Shown: positions 37,001-49,665 of the stretch, in pieces
Layout: each line of letters opens with the position of its first letter
How positions within the stretch are numbered: the first letter of the stretch is position 1
Source: Dasyornis broadbenti
Taxonomy: Eukaryota; Chordata; Aves; Passeriformes; Dasyornithidae
Assembly: GCA_013397935.1 (NCBI GenBank)
Contig: VZRN01004398.1
Coordinates: forward strand, 945,130 to 1,009,129
Direction: 5' to 3'
DNA: 64,000 nt
The notes under the pieces: model-generated
The model's database searches: none
What the model was told of the DNA's origin: nothing
The model's input: only the letters and a program-made list of their open reading frames with translations
Program-made: the position numbers and the translations under genes

Positions 37001-39280
37001 TGCACAGCCTGGACTGAAATGAGCCTGTGGAGGGCAATAAGCTTTGCTGGGCCTCAGACATGGACTTGGAGGGCTGCACATCAGGACATTTCATGTCTTC
37101 CAACTGCTCTGTGAAACCCAAAGAATTGGGTATTGGCTGTAGGGAGTCAGTGCATCTGATCCCCTGAGTGGGACTGTGCCCTGTGATTAGATGGGTCCTA
37201 TGTTGGTTCCCAGCACACATCTGCCTTTTGAAAATGGTGCTTGTGGTTTGCTGTCACATTTCCTGTAGGTTCACCCTTGCTCTTCTGTGACTCTGTCGAG
37301 GCACATTTCCTTTTTCCCCTGTGTCTGTGGAGTTTGGGGGCGGGAGGTGTGTTCTATCCATTTCTGCACTAGAGAGGATTAAAGCCCATCTCTCCCACAG
37401 CTGGGGCAATTATGTCACTACAGTGTTTAGGTTCCTGCATTGGGTCCAAGTGTTTCAGAAAATGTAAACAGACTTACATGTTCTTAAATTCAGGTTTGAA
37501 GGAGAGAGGTAGAGAGAGGTACCCAAGGATGTAGGTTGGTGTCCTTGCAGTAATTTACATCGAAAATGTGAAATAAAAATTTAGAGTGGGAAGCAGGTGC
37601 TTGTATCTTCTGGTCAACATTGTTATGTCAGTGCAAAGTGTTACAGTCTAAAAATAAACCAACAGCATATTTGGGACCTTAAAAATGTTCCCTTTCTCAA
37701 GGCAGATTGGTCTGAGGTGTGAATTCCTGATGGCAACAAAGGGCAGAGAGGCTGAGGCAAAACTTTCCATGCAGGCAGGTGGGACAAGACAGAATCTTGT
37801 GGATGCTTACTTTCAATCTAATATAGAATTTTGAAAAGTCTTTGCTTTGCCAGTGGATGGATCCCATGCAGGCAATGATTCAGATTTTGTGCAGGAAATA
37901 ATATGAGCTACTGTACTCAGTTTGTTTTCTGACAGCAGGAACAATTAAAAACTGTGACACATGCCTGCTTTCCATCTCCAGCTGTCTCACTGCACTAACT
38001 GTTCCCTTCATACCCTGCTAAATTCCTGCTTTTGCTTGAAGCAAACTTGCCAGTGTGTGCAAGGAGACAAAGAGCAAGCAGAACGGAGAGAATCATTGTT
38101 CAAGGCTCAATGCAAAATTGCTTTCACAAAATCCAAATGTCAGGATAAAGGCAATGGCTTGCAGAGAAGCTTCTCCCTTCCTCTAGAAACAGACAAGCAA
38201 ATAAAATAATAAGCACACAGCTTCCTGTGTGTGTGAGTGCGGTTAAAGTGCAGTATACAGTAGAGAAATCTCAGGCAGCAACAAATTCTTGCTGTAGCTT
38301 CAGAGGGTCTGGCCTGTGTGGCACTAATTGATGTCCATTTGTCCCCAACAGTGTGGTGATGTGAGGCCATGCTCGAGTCTCCTGCAAAGAACTGTAGTGA
38401 CCTGGTGGTGAGTTATTACCTGGGTTTATCTGCAGTTTCCACACAGAATTCTGTGGTGTTAACTCAGGGTCTGTGTGCAGTTCATGTTGTGTTCTTCAGC
38501 TTGTGTTGCTGGGATTGGAGAACTTCTCCTGGATATTAGGGTGTGGTGCTGGACTCATTCGCTGGGTGTAATCTGTGCTGGGGATTAATATGGGACCAGT
38601 TGTCTTCATATGGAAACTGCAAGAAATATTAATCTACAGCTGGGGACAGATCTGGGTATTTTGTTTGGTGTATTTATAGGCTCCCCTGTTTTCGAGAAAG
38701 ACAAACCTCTAGATGCTGTCCAACACTTTTACACATCAATAAAATGGCTCCAGTGTAGAGCTTCTGTGGGAGCCTGGGCTGTGGCAGATGAATGATGGAG
38801 CATGGCCGTTGCACCAGCTGATGTCTGGGGTCTGGACTTCTTTGGGCAGTTGGTCCCAGCACACATGAAAACAAACAGCTCTTTTCCTGTTCTTTGTCTA
38901 TGATAAAGGATGTGGCCTTGCACATCTCCAACTGACTGGGACCACCCGTGGCAGGTAGGAACCACTTGAATGGAGACAACTGGGCAAAGAAGGGAGCAAG
39001 GAGCTTGTCCATGGGTCCCCCTGCCCACCCACACCATTCTGGCCACTTCAGTCCATCACATCTGTCACTTCAGTTTAGGGAAGAGCAAAATAAGATTCCC
39101 TGGAGTTAACAGAATTTGCATGGGACAAGTGGATTCTGATAAACATGACTGAGGCATTAAATGTTCTTTGTCACTGTATTAGCTTCAAAACCAAGAAAAT
39201 GAACCTGTAATTCCTGAAGTAATTATGAGCGAGTTTTCATGGCTTTTTTCAACCCTCCCAGACACTGCGATTTTTTGGGT
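34061..39280. other. Unique noncoding DNA
   Basis: About 5.2 kb with no supported gene or transposon. Isolated polyadenylation-like AATAAA and TATA-like words (for example CCTATAAAAG near 35008) occur but are not arranged as a promoter or LTR. Confidence 0.5.
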
Positions 39281-39283
39281 TTG

Positions 39284-39353
39284 AATTTAACTTTTTAATT
39301 TAACTTTTTAAATTAACTTTTTTAATTTAATTTTTTGTTAACTTTGCTGTTAA
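39284..39353 (+). repeat. Short minisatellite, 13-14 bp AT-rich unit
   Basis: Four tandem copies of a unit close to AATTTAACTTTTT lie at 39284-39296, 39297-39309, 39310-39323 and 39324-39336, followed by a decayed GTTAACTTTGCTGTTAAC end. The first two copies are identical and later ones drift, as in slippage-grown arrays. Confidence 0.85.
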
Positions 39354-42300
39354 CACTTTACAGCATTCCTGTATTGGAAATCTGCTCAGCTCTGGCACTG
39401 CTAGATTTCTGGGTGCCAGGGAGTTATGGGATGGAAGGTGTATCTCATGGTGGACACGTTGATAAGGTCATGGCTTAACCTTTCATGGATGCTGAGATAC
39501 CATTTCTCTGTGTGGCTGAAGATGGGACCAGATAGAAAAGATGCCTCTGCAGAGACTTGATAGCAAGACCTGTTTGAAGGGCCACATTCATCATTAACTG
39601 TTGCTAATCTGTCCTCTCTTTCTCTGCTTGTTAATTCAGAAATACCAAACTGAAAGCCCCTTTATACCTCTGGGGCAAGTGGCTAGCTGGAATTTACCTC
39701 ATTACTTTTAATGAATAAGACTTTTACACTTTTCTGGACAGGTGGTTAGTGCCAGAGTCTGTAGCCTTACTTTGAGGCTAGGAATGCGCTCCAATCAGCA
39801 AAACATTTATGCCAAAGAACTCTAAATTCACTATTGTGACATTTCAGTATAGATAAAAAAAATCAGAAGAAAAAGCAGGTGATGTGTGATGGATGGTGGG
39901 TAGTGTTGGCAGTTCCTAGCATGTGTTACCACATCTAGGTTATCTAGTGGGTTTGTGGGGAGTTGAGTCAATAAATGAATTTCAGAAAGGGGTTGTAAGT
40001 TGTTAGTGGATGAACTTCTTCAGTCAGCTGTTGTAGTAATTTGTTCAGTAAACTTGAATATGATCAATGGCCTGATTTTCAATTGTCCCAGACAGGCAGT
40101 GCATAGGTAAAATATTGTATACATGACCAGCAAAGAATTTATAAAACCTCTACCATCCCCTCTTGTTTCCTTATCCATCAACAGCCTACCAGGGTCTTTA
40201 AGGTACATTGGAAGGTGCTTTATTATTTGTTTTAATTCCTCTGAAGAGAGGATGTAATCTGCTTATCATGAAAAACTGCTCACCTGTGCCCAGAATAAGA
40301 CTGACCTGAAACACAGACTTATGACCCAGATTCAGTCTTTCACAGCACTCAAAAAATGTTAGCTCTGCTTCTCCATTGCCGTCGGCCTTCCTGGGTTTGA
40401 CCATACTGGGAATTGTAATGCCAAATTGCAGCAATAATACTAAGCTGTCTTGTGATACTTCCAAAATGAACAGGAACTCCCAGAAGTCTCCAGAGAAGGG
40501 TTTATAGCTCATGAGGTTTTCAGCCTAAATTGGGGAGCTTGGAGAAAGTTCAGAGGAAACACCCAAGCTTTCGAGCACTTCATCACACGGAGCCCTTGTA
40601 GGCTTTCCCGTTACTGCTGTCTGGTTATACACTGTTCCTCATCAGAGGTTCAGCATGTCTCCTCCACAAAGGAGCACTGGTCAGCCCCCTTTTCCATCCC
40701 ATGCTGTCTTCTCTCTGAGTTCTGTTTCCTTTTAGTTGTCTCTGAGGAATACTTACTTGCTGACATAAATTTCTCTTCTAAACCAAGCCTTGGTCAGCAG
40801 TATCACGTGCATAAGAGACTCTTTCCCTCTCATGTGATACCATTTTAGTAGAAGATTAGGCTTTTAATCCTGAAATAAAACCAGTTTTCCTGTTTCTCCA
40901 TCCCTCTCTCTTGTTATCACTCCTGCTGTCTTTTTTTTTTTGTCCTCAGGCCCCATCAGTTAGACACGACATCAATTCTGGCTGCTGGTCTAGTGAGCCA
41001 TCCATCCTGAGACTTGATCCGGGGACTTAATTAAGTGTGAAATTGAAAGGACAACTGGCACAAAAAATGGCCAGGGTCCTGCGAGGCAGAAATTTTATAA
41101 CTTGCTAGAAAGCAAGGTGCAGATGAATATTCTCCAAGATGCCAGGAAGTTATTGACTCTTACTGCTCAACACCATGATGAAAGATAGTTTTCTAGAAGA
41201 TATTGTCAGGGACTAGGTATTTTGCTGTGGGCTTCCTGCATATAAGTGAATGCCACGTGCCTGAGTGGATTCACAACATACCTGTGGCTTTGAACTTCTT
41301 CCTTCTCTTGATAAAGCTCTGCAAAGGAAGAATCAGCCTCAGAAATGACTGCTGGGCTCAGTTTGAGCTAATGCTTAGTTTCACAAAGGTAGTCCTCTTG
41401 TGGCTGGAGAGACTGGCTGATTCCTGCTGGGAAGTCACCTAAGGTGCTTTGTGCTGGTATAGTCCGAGCTGCAAAATCCCCAGGTCTCCAGCTCTGCTCC
41501 ACATAATCTTACAGCCTTCTCCTCTGTCTCCAAGGGGATCTAAACTCAGAGTACCACGTTTTGGGATGGTGTAGTGTCTGTGTGGCTGCTGCAGTGCTCG
41601 GGGCTCCTCCCTGCCCATTGGCTGCTCTTCTGGGCTGATATCCGGGTGTGGTTTGCACCAGCAGTGAGGGAGGAACAGGGCTGTAGCTGACTTGTTCGCG
41701 TGCGTGTTGAAACCCTAAAGTTACAGAGTAGATCACTAGCTTCAGGGGTTTCTCGGCAGGAGATTTTTGATATGAAAATTCTTTGCAGATGGGTGTTGGC
41801 CTGACCTGGCTTTGCCTTCCAAAGCTGCACAATTTGGTTTATGTTTGTTGCTGAAAACTTTGAGGTCTGAGGGTTTTATCATGGCAGAAATACAGTTGCT
41901 GGGGACTTTTTTGGACTGGGAAGCTGAGCTGGGGTAGAGGATCTTTGAACACTGCAGCTGATGCTAAAAACCCCAGGTGTTAATGCTGTTACTGCATGGG
42001 GCAAACTGGAGACGTGAAGTGAGCGAGGCATCCCCTAGAGCAGGCTCCGGCTGCGCTCAGATGCTGGTGGGCTCTTGGAAGTGATGTTGCTGCATTGTGT
42101 ATGGTGATCTCCACCAGGGCTGCCCAACCAGCACCGCTGTAGGACTCCCATGACCTGTGCTGCCCTGTCTGGGCTGCCCAGGAGCTGTGGGATGGAGAGA
42201 TCCCAAAGCCCTGAGTGCAGGACCCGCAAGTCATCTCTGTTCCAGTAACCTCTTCCCCGCACAGTGCTGCCACTAAAGATCTGATTTCCGCCACATGAGC

Positions 42301-42535
42301 TGGAGACTGCTCTCCTCCGTCTTGCAGCTCATTTTGGTCAGCAGTGAGTATTAACAGCAGGAGGGTGGCAAATGTTCCCACCTGGCAGGTAGGAAGCTCG
42401 AACCTGCTCAGCTGGGAGCCGGCAACTTCACTGTGTCGCGGCAGCTCCCTCCCACTGGCCCTGTGACCTCTGCGGTTTGCAGACCAAATGCTAATGCTTC
42501 CAGAGAGCTGTGCCAATGCCGTCCATCCCCCCAAC
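39354..42535. other. Unique noncoding DNA
   Basis: No gene is supported. The part at about 41020-41190 has repeat-free, motif-rich texture (GACTTAATTAAGTG near 41024) and might be conserved. The part at about 41990-42480 is more GC-rich and carries a 206-codon minus-strand frame (41989-42609) without a recognised domain. Confidence 0.45.
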
Positions 42536-42571
42536 ACTGAAATCCCACCTACCACTGAAATCCCACCTACC
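42536..42571 (+). repeat. Perfect 18-bp tandem duplication
   Basis: ACTGAAATCCCACCTACC occurs twice in direct succession, 42536-42553 and 42554-42571, with no mismatch. Perfect identity suggests a recent duplication. The length is a multiple of three, but no coding frame here is otherwise supported. Confidence 0.95.
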
Positions 42572-44339
42572 TTGGAGAAAGGAAGAGAGGGTGAGGTACA
42601 GGAATCCAATCCTTTTTCAGATAATAGTGTTCCAAGACGCTACCTATTAGAGAGACAGGAGAGCATCAGTCTCGCGGGACCTCTGTTTTCTCTCACCTCA
42701 CTTTCCTCTTCCTTTATTTTCTCCTAACTTCACAAGGTCAGTTTACAGATTTGGAGGGGTGCAGCTGTGCAACAAAGGCATCCAGATGGTTGGATATTGA
42801 GCGGGACAGAACCTGTTGCCTGCAGGGGCTCGCTGTTGCTGTAGCATCCAGAGCTGGCAAAGGTCCTCCTTGGCTCAAAACACCTTTTTCCCATCCTTGC
42901 TTGTTGGAGCAGTAAACACCCACGGGAAGCAAACTCAAACAAGGTGAATAGCTGAACCTACCCATGCTGGGCTGGGGTTTAGTCTTGAATGGAGGCCAAG
43001 GTTAATATTTTAGTGAGATCCTCAGCACCACATGGAGAGCAAAATGACAATAGCACTGAATCAGCAGATCCCTGCTGGTTGAGGCGAAAAAATCAGCCTT
43101 TCCCTTGTCTCTCTGTGTACTGGGCCTGGAGGACCTACAACTCAAGGAAAATTGTCACATGTTGTAGGAGAGAGTTTTAGTCCTGCGGCACCTGCACAGC
43201 TTTGCTGTTGATGAGGGGCAGTGAGCCTATGGGGCAAGAGGCTCCTGCAGGATGGGTCTCTGGGATCAATGCTCAGCATGTGGAAGATGCTGAAGAGATT
43301 TTTTAAGGTGAAAATTTCCTTGAACAGGCCACTCTGTGGATGCAGATTGAGTTCTTCAGAGCAGGTCTGAGCCTCACAGCTGTACCTTAGGCATAATCAA
43401 CACCTTTGATTGAAAATTTTCTGAAGAGTAATAAGGACAGTGAAATCGCTGGTGCTCTAATGTTTAGCGTCACCTGAGGATCACCTCCTAGTTGCTTGTG
43501 GAGATGGCACAGCAGTAAATGCTGACCCTCATTTTAATGTTGTATTTATGTACAATAGAAGCTGACAAAGCTTCCTTTCAGTACATTGCTTTTCTTATAA
43601 GCTCTCTAGAAACTGCTGGTCTATATAAACTCCTCAGCAAAGATTTAGTAACAGATGCTGTAGCCACGTCTAATGTTAGCAAGATTTCATTAGCTATATA
43701 TAGTATGCTCCTCTCATTGCAGAGCCCCATGATGTTTGCTCAGAGATTGCTACTTGAAATTGAAAAGGAGAGTCTTTTATGATGCATTTATTTGTACTTC
43801 TCTTACTCCTTTTAGCCAGAAATATTCAATGTGGATTCCTCGCCTTCAATGTGAATTAGAGAGGTACTGTTGTATTAATCTCCTCTGGGCTCAATTCCAG
43901 TTTTCTTATTTGCACCAGCTAGGATTTGACTCCAAATGTGGCTTCCACAGGACCATTTGTGGATTAATACACTGTTCTGCATAAGCATACCATAATCCAG
44001 CTTTAATTGTGTTTTTATAGTGACTGTAACAAAAGACATAATGGTAGTGGATAACTGTAGACCTTTGGATTTGACCTGAATAGAAGGAAAAGCTTTGCAA
44101 TGACTGTTGTAGAAAAGATTGTTAAAGACATAGGGGCTTGGAAAGTGGGATGGCATGCAGGTTCATTTTAGGTGCATTAGATTGGTCAAACACCTCTGTA
44201 AACTACACTAGCTTTCCTCTATCTAGAAAAAGCCAGGGATCTTATTTGTGATTGTCCAAGTATTTGTTGTTGTGCCACATGGGGAATTTTTAGTTTAGTC
44301 AGAGAAAACAAGGTTAAAGCAAGATTTTAAAAGTTAGTC
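42572..44339. other. Unique noncoding DNA
   Basis: No gene is supported. The part at about 43500-43860 is AT-rich and repeat-free, with words such as CATTAGCTATATATAG near 43687; it might be a conserved element or unique DNA. Confidence 0.45.
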
Positions 44340-44760
44340 TACAGAGAGCTGCTTAAAGACCTGACAGATTTTGTTGATAGCAAAATTGCCAGGACTAAAT
44401 ACGTTGTGAGGTGGAGTCTTGTGAAGTGGGATTTATGGTTGATTTTATTAAATATTTCTATTAGTGAAGCTGTTGCAGAGAAGAAACATTCTGAACATGG
44501 ACTGTGGGGAGGCATCAGCAGGGGAGGAGGATTGGAGAAGGGGAGCAATAGAAGTCGTTTGACATATAAGTGCAAGGTGATGAACTTATGGATTAAGATC
44601 AGGAATTTTTATTGTAAATTTGAGCCTCACTGGCTGTCAATGACAGAAGTGAAGGAAGTGTCTGTGTAAATCAATCACAGATGCCTTCAAAACACTGATA
44701 TAATTAGAAGTGCCGTGTGCAGGCTCTCACCAGCAGGCATCAGGAAGCACTAATATCATG
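44340..44760 (+). mobile_element. Ancient CR1 LINE reverse-transcriptase fragment
   Basis: On the plus strand one frame gives YKCKVMNLWIKIRNFYCKF followed by PHWLSMTEVKEVSV. This resembles the conserved C-terminal part of CR1 reverse transcriptase, where a YKCKVMHLG-type motif is followed by a segment ending near DLGV. The frame upstream (from about 44340) reads LLKDLTDFVDSKIARTKYVV and may belong to the same element. The copy is degenerate and has lost its 3' end. It is the only CR1 copy here on the plus strand and looks older than the others. Confidence 0.6.
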
Positions 44761-47700
44761 GGACACAGTGTTCATCCCCTCTGCTGGGCATAAGTCTCTG
44801 TTTTGCTGCTGGTTAGGAAGGGAAAATCCAGACAAAGGTGATGGCAATCAGTGAAACTTTGGGGTATGAAAGGAAGGATCTTGTCCTCTGTGTGAAGAAT
44901 TCTCCCAATGCATCGGAGAGGTTCTCAGCATGTCATCCTATCTACCTCTTACAAAAATTAGTGGGTATTGATCAAAAACATTTAACATATGTCACCATAA
45001 GGGATTTCTTTAGTTTACCAATCCCAGAAAAGAGGTAAGTCTCACCAAGGTGTGAGACTGAGGACTCTAGCCAAAAGCTTTGCTGTTTAAAGAGCCAAGT
45101 TAAACAAGACACAATTAGGAATAATGTGCCCCCACAGCTCCCAGAGGCCACTCTATGGATCCTGAGAGGCCCAAAATTGGGCCTTGCTGTGTCTTGTTTG
45201 CCTTGGCTACATAGCACTGTGAACCCATGTGCCTGCAGCTTGGCGTCCAAGGCACAAATCACACTTGCAGTAGGCTCAGGCACAGAGGTTTTTTTCCTTT
45301 TTCCTCCTCTCTGTCTAAGCATGTTTGTTCTGAAAAAGTGCAATGTAATCTTGATGCCATGGTGCTGGCTGTCCTGAGGAAGAGGACTCACCAACTTCAC
45401 TGTGCTGACACAGTCTCCCATGTCCCACAAGCAGCAATTTCCCTCTGGATTTGCCCATAGTCTTGGGGCTGGTAGTTGTCTTTCTCTCTGGTTAGAAACT
45501 GAGAGGTTTCTAGATGGATGGGAGATAGGAGGCATTTCAGGAACTCTTTTAGCTGCCTTCTAATATTTGACCATGGTCAATACTGCAGATGGAGCCGTAC
45601 ATTACCACCAGTCTGACTGTTCTCTGAGATGGAAATGCAGCTCAGACCTGTTGAGTACTACAGATCACACCCTCACCTGAGCTCAGGGGAGTTTTGGGGT
45701 CCATTACAGCCTTACATAGGGAGTTTCAAGTCAGGCTGTTACTCCTGTGTTTAAACTCTGGAAGCTTTCAGTCTTAATCAGGATTAAATGTCTGTCAAAT
45801 GTGCTCCTGTAAATGCTGGTTTTCCAAAGCTTGTCTGGGCTCTTCATATTCAGACTCTCTTTGAGGTTTCGGCTGTAGAAGGGTCTAGTGTTATTTTTTT
45901 ATTTGAAACCCTTTCTTTCTGTATGAATGCCATTGTATACAAAGATGCTTTCCAGCCACTACAGGGAGTAGATGGAGAAGAAGTTCCAGACACACTGGCC
46001 AGGCCAAGCTCAGGCTGGAGGCACAGGTAGTGTTTTATTTGTCCACCTGGCATAGCTGGGAAACACGAGTAAGCTTTCATGCCTGCAAACCCTCCTGCAG
46101 AGCTCTTGCCTGCTGTGGCTCATTAGGCCATGTGGCTGCAAGAGCACTACATTAAGGAAGAGATACACATCCCTGTAGAGGCAGTGACACGTGACTGCAG
46201 AGGTCAATGTGCATCAACTCAATCATGTTGTTTTAGTCCTGGAGAGGACTCAGAGGGGGCTGAGCAGGCCCTGCTCTCAGTAACTGATAGGCTGAATTTG
46301 CAGACAGTGTTCAGAAGTCCCGAGACCCTCAGTTTAAGAGTATACCTAAGCCCATTAACCCTTTTGCGCTCCATTTTCTTGTTTAGCATCTGCACTGTGT
46401 CAGCAGTTGTTTGTCTCTGCTTCTGGGCTCATCTGAAGGGATTTTATCTCCCAGAGCCATGTAAGGACCCCATGGGGCTCCAGAGAGGCAGGGTATTTGC
46501 GTGGAGATGCCAGAGCGAGGGCTGATGCAGTGTTGAGGAGGTGCCTTTGTCCAGCTGTCTCCTTCTGTGGCCCTTAAAATCATCCACAAATTTAAAAAAG
46601 CAATAGCAGGAAGAACTGAATGACTCCCCAGTGAGGGTGACTGAGAGGGAGGGGCACTTTTTCAGTTTTTCCGTTGTTTTCATGTATGCTGCCGACCCAA
46701 GGGATGTGCCCTGGGTGCCTGCTCATTTCAGAGATGCAGATGGGGACTCTTGGAGGAATTGTAATCTCGCATTAAACTCCTTTGGGGGCAGTTTGGTATT
46801 TCTCACACTTCTGTGCAGAGCAAGGTTTCCCAGAGACTCAAACTTAGGGATGATGCTGAAGTCACAAAAATGTTTTCTGGTGTCACTTTGCTCATACAAG
46901 GCCATCCAGGGCTTCACCTCCTGGCTGTGGATGGTGTGATGCCTTGAAGTGGAAGGCACTGAGGTGTGAATGGAGTCGTTATTGTCCCAGAGAGGCTGGA
47001 TGATGGAGGCAGCACAGGTTGAGCTGACTCCTATGGATGAATGAATTCATTATTCAGCATCCTGATTAAAAGAAATTGTGAATCTTAATTGAAAGCACAG
47101 TCATCTGCTTTTCTGGAGACATGGTTTTGGGCTGTTTCTTTAGCTGTTAACAGGTTGTAAAATATTTTTTAGGATTTTCTGTTTGGGGGGCAGGGCATTA
47201 CTAGTTTGGCTGTTAAAAAAAATTAATTAAAAAAAAGAAATTTGAAGGATGGCTTAGTGGTTTTGGAGACGAGGACTTGAGCAGACTCTCTGCTGCTGCT
47301 TTACTTGTCTCAGTCCAAAGTGGAGCTTGCTTGCAGTGGCTTTCATCATGGATGAGCCTTATGGTATCCTCAGTTTTGCACTGACCATAAGTTTTCTCCG
47401 CTTCCTCTCCAGACCCTCACCAAGATATCCCCATCCTCTTTGTGCTCTCCAGTGTGTGTCTCTGTCTCTGCTGACAGCACAGCTCAGATCGCCGCTGGCT
47501 GAGCCACTCTTCCAGCTGTGGGCGTGTCTGGGAGCAGAGGCTGCTCAGCCCCGCAGTGAATGTCAGCAGGAGATCCCACTCAGTCTTTCACAAGTGTCTC
47601 AGGGTTTCAGCCTTCAGCACCTGGAAAGCTGTAGCTGGCTGCAATCTTTTTGCGCTTTGAAAATAGGGTTTGTAAGCAGACGTAGCAGAAGCAAGGCCTG

Positions 47701-49416
47701 GGACACAGCCTGCTTCAAATTTTCCCCCATATTGATTTTCCCATGTCAAATTCCTTCTTTACCAGACGGCAAGGAGGGTTTGACTTGTTACATGAAGGTT
47801 TCTTCTCAGTGCTGTAAGATCTGCAAAGGTAGCAGGCTTGCAGCGCTGAGACCAGTGTGGTTTTCATAAGCGTCACTCTTCTGCTGTAACACCTCTACAT
47901 GGCTAAAACATACTTCCCAGATTCCTTTCCACAGAACTGGAAGACTTGCATCACCCACGGCTTTTAGAAAGATATTTTTGTAAGGGACACTGAAACTGTT
48001 GGGTTGTTATGTGTGAGAAAATTCCACTAAGATGGCAAGGATTCTCCTCTTTTCATGATTAATATGACAAGCTTTTAAATTTTTTGTTAAACCCCCCCCC
48101 TCATTTTCACTGAACATTGTATTTTTGCTGCTTTTGTTTCTCCGTTGTAAATCTGAAATTTCTTCATGTAATATGGATATGGAAACACCATGTGTATATG
48201 GAAACAGCACTCCCTCTCACTAGAGCTTGCTTTATCTGTAGCAAAAATATTTGGATAGGTTTTTTTTTTTTTCCCCACACCCCATTCTGGTATCATTAAC
48301 CACAAATGAACAAAACACTGTTGTTGTGTGAAGGCTTCCTGTGGACTGACCTTGCTCCAGTCTGGATGTATTACTGCAAAGCAGCACAATGATATGACCT
48401 TGTAACAACTTAATGTTCGCTCAGGGTGAGATTTCATGGCAGGTGCTATTTCCCCCACAACAATACCATCTGCAATTATTTCCCTACATCCAGTGTCACT
48501 GAAAGGTCTGTCCTAGTGAAAGGCTCTGAATGGTATTTTTTCACTTTTGACACTCAAACTTTCACTTGGAGGTGAAAGTTCGCTTGAACCACATCTTGGT
48601 GAAATATCATAATATTCAATTCTATAGCAGGTTCAGAGAGTGTTTCATAACATTTTTGAAACAGATGTCAAGCTGATCTAAGAGGAAGAATGAGGGCATC
48701 TTTAATACATCACCATACTTTATCTTAGAACAAATAAACCTTCTAATTCTGCAAAGGGAGGTCATGGCAAGGAAGGCAACTCAAGCCCTTGTTTAAACAA
48801 GCCAATGACATCAGTCTGCCAGGGAAATCAAAACAGCTGAAGCCCAATCCTGTAGGTGTTACTTGGGCAAAAATCCCAGTGATCCTCACTAAACGTTTTG
48901 CCCGGTTACCAGTGAGAGATCTGCTTCAGGGTTGGGCCTCTGAGCATTTCTAAATAAAAAGGATGTGTTGGTTTTGCTTGTCCCGTGTTTGACAGTTTCT
49001 GTGGTGGTTTAGGGGAACAGCAGGTGTCTGTCCTGTGCCAGCCTCTCTGCTCTGCTCTGGGTGTTTGGGATGATGTACCTCTGGAGTTACAATACCCGAC
49101 TACACTTTTGCAGCTTTGAGGCTTTAATTTGCTGCCATTGTTGCCCGGCTGATGCCGTGTCTGATTGTAGCAGAGGACAAAGCAGCAGTGGTTTCTGCTT
49201 TCATCTTTTGCTGTTTCTTTTTTTCTGTCCCCTAAGGAAGGAGGGTTTATGTCGTTGTATTTTCAAGTCTGCTGCTATCTGTTGGCAGTCCTCTAAAACA
49301 GCCTTTGAACCACGAGCTGATTGCAGTAGGGTTTGATGGTGAGAGCGAGGTCCCAGAGCTGTTGAGCTCATGGCTCTTTGCTGCAAGGAGATGGAGGAGT
49401 GGAAAGATGTGACTGC
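44761..49416. other. Unique noncoding DNA
   Basis: No gene, RNA gene or transposon recognised. A 9-bp perfect inverted repeat (AACTTTCAC/GTGAAAGTT, 6-base loop) lies at 48557-48580. T runs occur near 48260-48272, and an A-rich AATTAATTAAAA run lies near 47214-47236. A 180-codon frame at 47327-47869 begins at TTG and has no domain. Confidence 0.5.
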
Positions 49417-49425
49417 GGGGGGGGG
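49417..49425 (+). repeat. G9 run at gap edge
   Basis: Nine consecutive G residues abut the assembly gap. Homopolymer G beside a GT-rich array is a common cause of sequencing or assembly failure. Confidence 0.9.
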
Positions 49426-49445
49426 NNNNNNNNNNNNNNNNNNNN
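49426..49445. other. Assembly gap (20 N)
   Basis: Twenty N characters. The round number suggests a nominal gap length, so the true missing length is unknown. Frames running through it cannot be trusted. Confidence 0.98.
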
Positions 49446-49455
49446 CTAGGAGGAC

Positions 49456-49665
49456 TCTGTGTGTGCGTGTGTGTGCGTGTGTGTGCGTGTGTGTGCGTGT
49501 GTGTGCGTGTGTGTGCCCGTATGTGTGTGTGCGTGTGTGTGCACGTGCGTGTGTGTGCATGTGTGTGCCTGTATGTGTGTGTGCATGTGCGTGCCCGTGT
49601 GTGTGCGTGTGTGCATGTGTGCGTGTGCATGTTTGCGTTCGTGTGCGTGTGTCTGTGTGTGTTTT
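49456..49665 (+). repeat. GT-rich array with a 10-bp GTGTGCGTGT unit
   Basis: Five perfect copies of GTGTGCGTGT occupy 49461-49510. They are followed by diverged GT/GC/CAT units to about 49665. The array alternates purine and pyrimidine almost throughout, the pattern that favours left-handed DNA, and keeps a CpG every 10 bases in the perfect part. Frames across it give Cys/Val-rich or His/Thr-rich strings that are artefacts. Confidence 0.95.

Noticed and set aside
47327..47869. 180-codon plus-strand frame
   Set aside because: It starts at TTG and has no recognised motif; likely chance.
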